Assembly: GCA_017694885.1 (NCBI GenBank)
Contig: JADIMH010000047.1
Span: 1-39,135, forward strand
Direction of reading: 5' to 3'
Length of the DNA: 39,135 bases
From: Candidatus Cryptobacteroides faecipullorum
Lineage (GTDB): Bacteria > Bacteroidota > Bacteroidia > Bacteroidales > UBA932
Both the position numbers and the translations under genes were made by a program. Positions 34,478 through 39,135 of this stretch are shown in pieces (positions within the stretch are counted from its first letter, which is position 1; each line of letters opens with the position of its first letter). The notes below the pieces were generated by a model, which saw only the letters and a list, made by a program, of their open reading frames with translations, made no database searches and was not told the DNA's origin.

Positions 34478-34840
34478 TTATATTTTCCGGTGACGGCAGC
34501 CCGGGAGATTGCTCCACAAGATACGGAAATTCATCCAAACATAGAGTAAAACGTCTGTCTGCCCGATAATTGAGCGCACGGAATAAGCCTCCCAATCCGG
34601 ATATGTCAGTTGATCAAAATCCGGAAACACTTGTGCAATCATTTTTGCAAGCAATATTCTCTGGTGCTGAGCTTCAGATCGGTCGGCAAGAAAATAAACA
34701 TCCGTGTCCGACAACACCCGTTTGATAAGTGTTGACTTACCCAATCGTCTTCGACCATACAGTACGGCCAGCGAGGATTTCTCTCTCGCAAGAGTATTTT
34801 TCAGCCGTGCCGTTTCATCTGTTCTATCAACGAATTTCAT
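34478..34840 (-). pseudogene. Truncated, frameshifted DUF234-type ATPase (AAA, archaeal-ATPase-like)
   Basis: From ATG 34840 the frame encodes FVDRTDETARLKNTLAREKSS and the Walker A GRRRLGKSTLI (about residues 30-40), as in DUF234/archaeal-type ATPases of about 370-460 aa. After PDWE (about 34590) the frame goes wrong. One frame over, the same DNA reads GLFRALNYRADRR and then the Walker B-like TLCLDEFPYLVEQSPGLPS. A one-base loss near 34587-34593 is therefore inferred. Even the corrected frame stops at 34461, right before the GNAT gene, so at least two thirds of the gene is missing. The protein is not expected to work. Its promoter is intact. Confidence 0.8.
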
Positions 34841-34847
34841 ATATTTA

Positions 34848-34882
34848 TTATGCAGCACAAACATAATGTTTTTGTTGCATAA
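34848..34882. repeat. Imperfect palindrome at the ATPase promoter
   Basis: The arm TTATGCAGCACAAACAT pairs with ATGTTTTTGTTGCATAA around a single A, with 2 mismatches in 17. The size and position suit a dimeric repressor site. Confidence 0.6.
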
Positions 34883-34888
34883 CACAAA
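34858..34888 (-). promoter_or_regulatory. Consensus promoter of the broken ATPase gene, overlapped by a palindrome
   Basis: On the minus strand TTTG (34888-34885), 19 bases, then TATGTTTG (34865-34858) match the consensus. An imperfect palindrome with 17-base arms (34848-34864 and 34866-34882, 15 of 17 matching) covers the -7 box and most of the spacer. It could be an operator. Confidence 0.6.
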
Positions 34889-34916
34889 TTTCTGAGTTTT
34901 GTTTTTAGCCGGAATA

Positions 34917-35254
34917 CCCCCCCCGAAAAATAATATGTATAATTACAGATATTTCGGAATAAATAAGGAATCGACATATTTGGGACTGTCCGGTTTTGTA
35001 AGAATGTTTATAGTAAGTATAGGTGCCGCAGTCAGTGCCGGCTGCAGCAATGACGGCAGGACGGAAGGCAGGCAAGTCACGGATTATCAGGAATATGAAG
35101 TGACTGTGGCATCGAAAAAGGCTCCTGGCGTATATACATCTTGCGGAAACAATATTCTTACGGATGTATATGCGGTCAGATATACCGGCGAGGATGAATG
35201 GAAGATACTTGCTTCAATAGAGGGCTTCGAATATGAAAGCGGTTATTATTATGG
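34917..35254 (+). repeat. Direct repeat, copy A (5' part of a DUF4377-like lipoprotein gene and its upstream region)
   Basis: This segment matches 37166-37500, including a C8 tract and TATAATT upstream. The segment from about 35075 to 35240 is roughly 90 percent identical by eye. Similarity ends near 35245, where sequence belonging to the toxin-antitoxin module begins. Confidence 0.8.
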
Positions 35255-35263
35255 AATAAACAT
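35004..35263 (+). pseudogene. Truncated DUF4377-like lipoprotein gene (copy A), open into the antitoxin gene
   Basis: From ATG 35004 the frame reads a lipoprotein signal ending AAVSAGC, then TDYQEYEVTVAS, YTSCGNNILTDVYAVRY and GFEYESGY, the same as the complete paralogue at 37227. After ESGYYY the sequence changes completely. The frame stays open and passes without a stop into the DUF6088 gene (to 36062), so a membrane-anchored fusion is formally possible. More likely this is a gene fragment cut by insertion or recombination. The copy A promoter lacks the -33 TTTG found in the intact copy. Confidence 0.75.
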
Positions 35264-35284
35264 CTTCAGAAAAAAGTCAAGTTT

Positions 35285-35316
35285 TTTGCGTAGAAAACAA
35301 GACTTTTGTATCTTTG
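35285..35316 (+). promoter_or_regulatory. Consensus promoter of the AbiEi/AbiEii-type operon, with inverted repeat
   Basis: TTTG at 35285-35288, 20 bases, then TATCTTTG at 35309-35316 match the consensus. An inverted repeat GTATC (35308-35312) / GATAC (35323-35327) straddles the -7 box and start site, suiting autoregulation by the antitoxin. The likely ATG is at 35331. Confidence 0.65.
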
Positions 35317-35330
35317 TATTTAGATACGTA

Positions 35331-36062
35331 ATGACTATGGTTATCTCAAAGCAAATTCAGGATACACTCAATTCAATACCACCCGGCAAAGTATTTACCA
35401 TTGCCGATTTCAATGTTGTCCCAAAATATCAGCCGGCTTTGGTCAAAGCACTCGGCAGACAGATTGCAGCCGGAAACATCAGCAAAATCTCAAAAGGCAA
35501 ATATTTCAAACCGAAACAGACGGTTTTCGGTTCGCTGAAGCCTCCTGTAACGGAAGCAGTAAAAGATTTGTTAGAGAAAAACGGCAAACCTATAGGCTAC
35601 ATTACCGGAATACCGGCATTTGCCCAGATGGGACTGACAACACAGATTACTTCAGCAATTACAATTGGAACGAATAAGTATCGCCGGCCTCTGAAACGAG
35701 GGGAATATACCATATCATTCATTGTACAGTCCAATGCTATCACTGAGGAGAATATCCCGTTGTTACGTATACTTGATGCCATAAAACTGATACGGAATAT
35801 TCCTGCGGCAACACCGGACGATTGCATAATCAATATCAGCAATCTGATCGGCAATCTGTCGGATAAGAGCAGGGAGCAACTATGCACTTTGGCGGAAAAT
35901 TATACCCCGTATGTTCGTGCACTGCTGGGAGCAATCCTTGAAAATATCGGTTCAGACACATTCGGACTTGGTAAAACGCTCAATGGCGTCACAACATATA
36001 AGCTCCCCGTCTCCAAACAAGCATTACCCACCAAATCATCCTGGAACATCGTAGCAATATGA
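35331..36062 (+). CDS. DUF6088 / AbiEi-like antitoxin
   Basis: The protein is 243 aa from ATG 35331. The N-terminal wing-helix-like region has IQDTLNSIPPGKVFTIADF and VKALGRQIAAGNISKISKGKYF, and the middle has the conserved KPIGYITGIPAFAQMGLTTQI. This matches DUF6088, the AbiEi-type partner of AbiEii toxins in Bacteroidota, where the wHTH represses its own operon. A good promoter with an inverted repeat precedes it. Its stop overlaps the toxin ATG by 4 bases (ATGA), implying coupling. The frame is open upstream into the lipoprotein fragment, but a start at 35331 fits the promoter. With the toxin broken, this may be an orphan antitoxin. Confidence 0.8.
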   Translation: MTMVISKQIQDTLNSIPPGKVFTIADFNVVPKYQPALVKALGRQIAAGNISKISKGKYFKPKQTVFGSLKPPVTEAVKDLLEKNGKPIGYITGIPAFAQMGLTTQITSAITIGTNKYRRPLKRGEYTISFIVQSNAITEENIPLLRILDAIKLIRNIPAATPDDCIINISNLIGNLSDKSREQLCTLAENYTPYVRALLGAILENIGSDTFGLGKTLNGVTTYKLPVSKQALPTKSSWNIVAI

Positions 36063-37048
36063 AACTGCACGAGAATCCACAACTTTTCGCAGACGCAATA
36101 GAAGCCGCTTCCCGTCCGATAGAAGAAGGTGGTCTCGGCATAAAAAGCATCTTTATAGAAAAAGACTATTGGATATGCCGCTCACTGTCTCTTATGGTAA
36201 CAGGAGACAAGGAGAGCCGGGCCATTTTCAAAGGAGGGACAAGCCTTACCAAAGCCTATGGTATTGGAGCCAGATTTTCCGAAGATATAGACATCGCCAT
36301 AGCCGAAGCGTAGACATTGAGCGGCAATCAACTCAAAAATCTTATACGGCGAACAGCAAAGAATATGACAGCCGGATTAGAAGAGCTGGTAATCCCCGGT
36401 CTGACAAGCAAAGGCTCGCATTATCACAAAGCGTTCTACACTTATCCAAGAACTGTAGATACATCACAGACAGGCTTTATCAAAGCCGGGCAGATTCAGG
36501 TGGAGATAAACAGTTTTGCCAATCCATATCCCTTCGGACATAAACGGCTGTCAAGTTTCCTTACGGATTTCCTGCAACATTCAGGAAATCCTCATCTGAT
36601 AACAGAGTATGAGATGCAGCCATTTATTGTCAATGTCCTTGACAAAAAACGTACACTTACAGAGAAACTCGTTTCTCTTGTCAGATGCTCACTTGCAGAT
36701 GCGTATATGCCGCAACTTATTGCCAAAATCCGCCATTTCTATGACTTGCACCATCTTCTTCAGGATAACGAATGCCGGGAATATCTATATGGAAGGGCAT
36801 TTACAGAGGACTTCCAGTCATTGCTTGACCATGACAGGGAGGTTTTTGACAAACCCGAAGGATGGCGCGACAGATCTCTGAAAGAATCCCCATTGATGAC
36901 AGACTTGCCGAAGATATGGAGAACATTACAGGAAAAATATCTGCAGGAATTGCCGGATCTGGCATATCGTCAGATTCCGTTACCTGAAACTATAGAAAAA
37001 AGTATCATTGAATTAATGGATGTACTTCATAGCAGGCTTCTGGCGTAG
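36059..37048 (+). pseudogene. AbiEii/AbiGii-type nucleotidyltransferase toxin, interrupted by an in-frame amber codon
   Basis: One continuous frame of 330 codons is interrupted only by TAG at 36311-36313 (codon 85). The first part has IFIEKDYWICRSLS and the nucleotidyltransferase motif FKGGTSLTKAYG...FSEDIDIAI. The part after the stop continues at once with LSGNQLKNLIRRTAKNM...GFIKAGQIQVEINS and the helical C-terminus (LIAKIRHFYDLHHLL). Family members are single polypeptides of about this total length. It would transfer nucleotides to tRNA or other targets in type IV toxin-antitoxin systems. The amber codon falls just after the catalytic Asp pair, so the N-terminal product (84 aa) is probably inactive. 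A restart at TTG 36317 would lack the active site. Confidence 0.82.
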
Positions 37049-37063
37049 CATACGCCAGAGGCC
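37035..37063 (+). terminator. Strong hairpin over the toxin stop codon
   Basis: A 13-pair stem (one G-T) has the core TCTGGCGTA (37039-37047) / TACGCCAGA (37051-37059) and a GCA loop, and covers the toxin TAG. No T-run follows, so it may be a processing or weak termination signal. Confidence 0.4.
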
Positions 37064-37161
37064 GTGATGGACAGGGAGTCTTGCGAGGTTTTCCGAAGCA
37101 AGTCTCCGACCTATGCAAGCCAAAAAGTCGAGAATTAGTCAGGTGTCTGAATACAGAAAAA

Positions 37162-37194
37162 TTTGCCCCCCCCGAAGAAAAATTCGTATAATTG
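37162..37194 (+). promoter_or_regulatory. Candidate promoter of the DUF4377-like lipoprotein gene with a C8 tract in the spacer
   Basis: TTTG (37162-37165) is followed directly by eight C (37166-37173), 13 more bases, then TATAATTG (37187-37194), one off TAnnTTTG. The spacer is 21 bases. Losing or gaining C would move it through 19-22. Confidence 0.45.
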
Positions 37195-37500
37195 CAGGTA
37201 CTATGTAATCGGTAAAGGCAGACAATATGAGACTGCGAAGTATTATAAGGACGATTTCAGCAAGTCTGACAACTGCAATAATAGTAAGCTGCAATATCAA
37301 CGGCGAACCGGAAGGCAGACGGGTTACGGATTATCAGGAATATGAAGTGACTGTGGCATCGGAAAAGATTCCTGGCGTATATACGTCTTGCGGTAACAAT
37401 ATTCTTACGGATGTATATGCGGTCAGATATGCGGGAGAGGATGACTGGAAGATGCTTGCCTCAATAGAGGGCTTCGAATATGAGAGCGGCTATGAATATA
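37166..37500 (+). repeat. Direct repeat, copy B (5' part of the intact lipoprotein gene)
   Basis: This is the partner of 34917-35254. The C8 tract, the TATAATT element and the first half of the coding region are shared. The copies lie about 2.2 kb apart in the same direction with the AbiEi/AbiEii module between them. Confidence 0.8.
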
Positions 37501-38141
37501 TCTTGCGCATAAGCAGGACGGATTATCTGGATTACAGTATGGGCGAGCCGGCCTGGACTGAATATGCCTTGATAGAAGAAATCTCAAAGGTGGCGAAGGT
37601 CTCGGAGAATGTTCCGGACAACTTCATTCCGGAGTGGTTTTTCGAACAGCATTGTGCTGATTTGGATGATTTTGCATATAAGGTTGAAGCGGAACATCCC
37701 GAGACAATAGCGACCGACATAGAGAATGATCCGGCATTTTCCTTCAATGACGGCAAACTCTGCATGGTCGGCCTTGGCCAATGGCTCCTGCTTGACCCGG
37801 ATAATAATGTAGAGAACTGGGGCAGGCTGAAAAGAGTGTCGATGAGTGCCGATGAAATGCCGGAGATATACAGGATATTCCCTCCGGATGATCCCGGCAG
37901 CATAAGAGGTTACGGCCGTCTCGAATTTATGGAGTCGGGAGATGACGACAACAGCCTGATGCACTTCGACATATTTTTCGCTCCCTCGGCGAGTTCAAAG
38001 GCTGACCAGCCGATACCGCATTCTTTCCGACTCTGGCTTTATAAGGATCTGACAGAAGAGTACCAGAAAAAATATCCTGAAGCCGAAGCGGAAGCCGTTG
38101 TTATCCGCTATTGCGTGGATGATAATTATTTGACAGAGTAG
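37227..38141 (+). CDS. DUF4377-like lipoprotein (intact copy)
   Basis: This 304-aa protein has a lipoprotein signal ending TTAIIVSC (about residue 22). A domain of about 85 residues resembling DUF4377 follows (DYQEYEVTVAS, YTSCGNNILTDVYAVRY, SIEGFEYESGYEYILRIS). The rest is an acidic C-terminal region of unknown type (FDIFFAPSASSKADQP, FRLWLYKDLTEEYQ). It is probably exposed in a membrane. The function is unknown. Its first part is duplicated at 34917-35254. Its 3' end overlaps the convergent membrane-protein gene by 16 bases. Expression may depend on a homopolymer-bearing promoter. Confidence 0.78.
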   Translation: MRLRSIIRTISASLTTAIIVSCNINGEPEGRRVTDYQEYEVTVASEKIPGVYTSCGNNILTDVYAVRYAGEDDWKMLASIEGFEYESGYEYILRISRTDYLDYSMGEPAWTEYALIEEISKVAKVSENVPDNFIPEWFFEQHCADLDDFAYKVEAEHPETIATDIENDPAFSFNDGKLCMVGLGQWLLLDPDNNVENWGRLKRVSMSADEMPEIYRIFPPDDPGSIRGYGRLEFMESGDDDNSLMHFDIFFAPSASSKADQPIPHSFRLWLYKDLTEEYQKKYPEAEAEAVVIRYCVDDNYLTE

Positions 38142-38551
38142 CCTGTTCTTCCGAAATTTGAAGTGTTGTATTTGTCTCCTGCCGCAACCGGAGAAAAAAG
38201 GGTTGCTGCCAGAACAAGAAGCCAAAGATTTCCCGTCAGTGGGTTATAGGCAGCGAGAAGTTCCGAAATGCTGTTGCCGCCAGAGAGTCCTGTGGCAAAC
38301 TCAAAAATAACGGTCAGCAACATCCATACTATGCCTGTAAGCCATTTTCCCTTACGGGTACTGTTTTTTATCAGTCGTGGATACATAAGCCACGTAATCA
38401 GGAAGATAAGGCTGCTTAAAATGATTCCGCTTGCGGGTAAAGCCCATTTCTGTCCGATGGCCGGAGCCAATACATGCTCCCTCAGCCCTCCATTGAGAAT
38501 AGCTGCAGGGATGAAGCATATCCAGATTATAAGGGATTTCAGGATTTTCAT
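38126..38551 (-). CDS. Small membrane protein, unknown function
   Basis: This 141-aa protein has about four hydrophobic segments (5-22, 38-56, 68-90 and 105-125) and a short polar C-terminus. I do not recognise the family. Its start is 11 bases after the stop of the MutS-family gene, so the two are probably co-transcribed. The 3' end overlaps the lipoprotein gene tail to tail. Confidence 0.65.
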   Translation of the reverse strand: MKILKSLIIWICFIPAAILNGGLREHVLAPAIGQKWALPASGIILSSLIFLITWLMYPRLIKNSTRKGKWLTGIVWMLLTVIFEFATGLSGGNSISELLAAYNPLTGNLWLLVLAATLFSPVAAGDKYNTSNFGRTGYSVK

Positions 38552-38562
38552 TGGGCGGCAGT

Positions 38563-39135
38563 TTATATTTTATCCAGCATTATCTCGATAAGATGAGAGG
38601 CGTTCATGTTGCGGGCGATACCTCGGCTGATCTTGTATGAAAACCGGATTGTATCTGACAGTCCGATTTCAAAACAATAATTCAGGAACTTGTCCGGATA
38701 CCGGTTTTCCAAATCCGTTATCCCCAGATCATGGGTGGCGATTATCCCGGATACATCATGTCTGGAGAGTTCTTCAAGGATGAGCAATGACCCTTTGAGC
38801 TTATCACCCGAATTGGTTCCTTTCAGAATCTCATCAAGTATGACCAATGTGTAAGTGTGGGATCTGATATGTTCCAGCATTTGCCTGAGCCTTGACAATT
38901 CCGCCTGAAAATATGATGTGTCTTTGGAGAGATTGTCCGCAGTACGCATACTTGAGAACAGCGATACAGGGACAAAGGCAAACCGTCTGGCACATACTGC
39001 TGCACCATTGGCGGCAAGAATGAATGATACGCCTATCGTCCTTAGGAATGTGCTCTTGCCGGCCATATTCGCACCTGTTACAATGGCGATATTATCCCTT
39101 TTTAAAGTAAAACTGTTGGGAATACCATTCCTGCC
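38563..39135 (-). CDS. MutS-family ATPase, C-terminal part (5' end outside the window)
   Basis: The frame is open from the window edge: 190 residues containing the MutS-type Walker A TGANMAGKSTF (about 18-28), the Walker B-like LVILDEILKGTNSGDK and the signature ATHDLGITDLE. The spacing and the GTNSGDK phrase fit the shorter MutS-related ATPases common in Bacteroidota (about 600 aa, lacking the mismatch-recognition domain) rather than MutS1 or MutS2. DNA handling is presumed but not shown. The N-terminal part is not visible. Confidence 0.85.
   Translation of the reverse strand, partial: GRNGIPNSFTLKRDNIAIVTGANMAGKSTFLRTIGVSFILAANGAAVCARRFAFVPVSLFSSMRTADNLSKDTSYFQAELSRLRQMLEHIRSHTYTLVILDEILKGTNSGDKLKGSLLILEELSRHDVSGIIATHDLGITDLENRYPDKFLNYCFEIGLSDTIRFSYKISRGIARNMNASHLIEIMLDKI

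Noticed and set aside
34899..35003. Upstream extension of the lipoprotein/antitoxin frame
   Set aside because: It starts at TTG and spans the C8 tract and promoter-like element. The signal peptide begins at ATG 35004.
33678..38141. Possible integrated mobile element
   Set aside because: The region is scarred and has a toxin-antitoxin module, but no integrase, transposase, terminal repeats or tRNA attachment site are visible.

Overview
The window looks like chromosomal DNA from a member of the Bacteroidales, possibly Rikenellaceae-like (family placement is a guess). Supporting signs are the Bacteroidota -7 promoter box TAnnTTTG (with -33 TTTG in the best cases) in front of many genes, the exbB/exbD/exbD cluster, a Porin_10-like putative porin, an FtsX/LolE-type permease, a TonB-like protein and an M13 peptidase lipoprotein. 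GC content is moderate. No transposase, integrase, CRISPR array or rRNA is visible.

Layout. 1-6.7 kb (+): the tail of rpmF, a tRNA-Arg(CCT) with terminator, then ridA, a large membrane-anchored protein of unknown function, an AMP-forming acyl-CoA ligase, a dCMP deaminase-family protein and an S41 protease. 6.7-18.2 kb (mostly -): tonB-like / udk / asnS, an alkaline phosphatase lipoprotein, the exbB-X-exbD-exbD proton-channel operon with its terminator, type I asparaginase + tatD, dprA, queA and a NUDIX hydrolase. 18.3-25.2 kb (+): pyrE, an SRPBCC protein, an RsmF-like rRNA methyltransferase, a TPR protein, an M13 peptidase lipoprotein and an ABC permease. 25.2-31.2 kb (-): a putative porin followed by an MltF-like lytic transglycosylase, then pncB-pncA for NAD salvage. 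31.2-33.7 kb (+): an AmgK-like amino-sugar kinase fused to a RapZ C-terminal domain, followed by a MurU-like nucleotidyltransferase. Together these look like a MurNAc/GlcNAc recycling route.

The accessory part is 33.8-38.1 kb, a scarred region. It holds a GNAT acetyltransferase with what looks like the stump of a second GNAT at its C-terminus, and a frameshifted, truncated DUF234-type ATPase whose promoter is still intact. Next comes a truncated copy of a DUF4377-like lipoprotein gene running in frame into a DUF6088/AbiEi-type antitoxin, and an AbiEii-type nucleotidyltransferase toxin interrupted by an in-frame amber codon. A complete copy of the lipoprotein gene follows; its candidate promoter has a C8 homopolymer between the -33 and -7 elements. 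The two lipoprotein copies form direct repeats flanking the toxin-antitoxin module. The window ends with a small membrane protein and the C-terminal part of a MutS-family ATPase.

The points most worth a second look are the AmgK-RapZ fusion with MurU, the degraded toxin-antitoxin module built into a duplicated lipoprotein, the possible slipped-strand promoter, and genes whose promoters leave almost no 5' leader. Function calls rest on motif recognition by eye; no database search was run.
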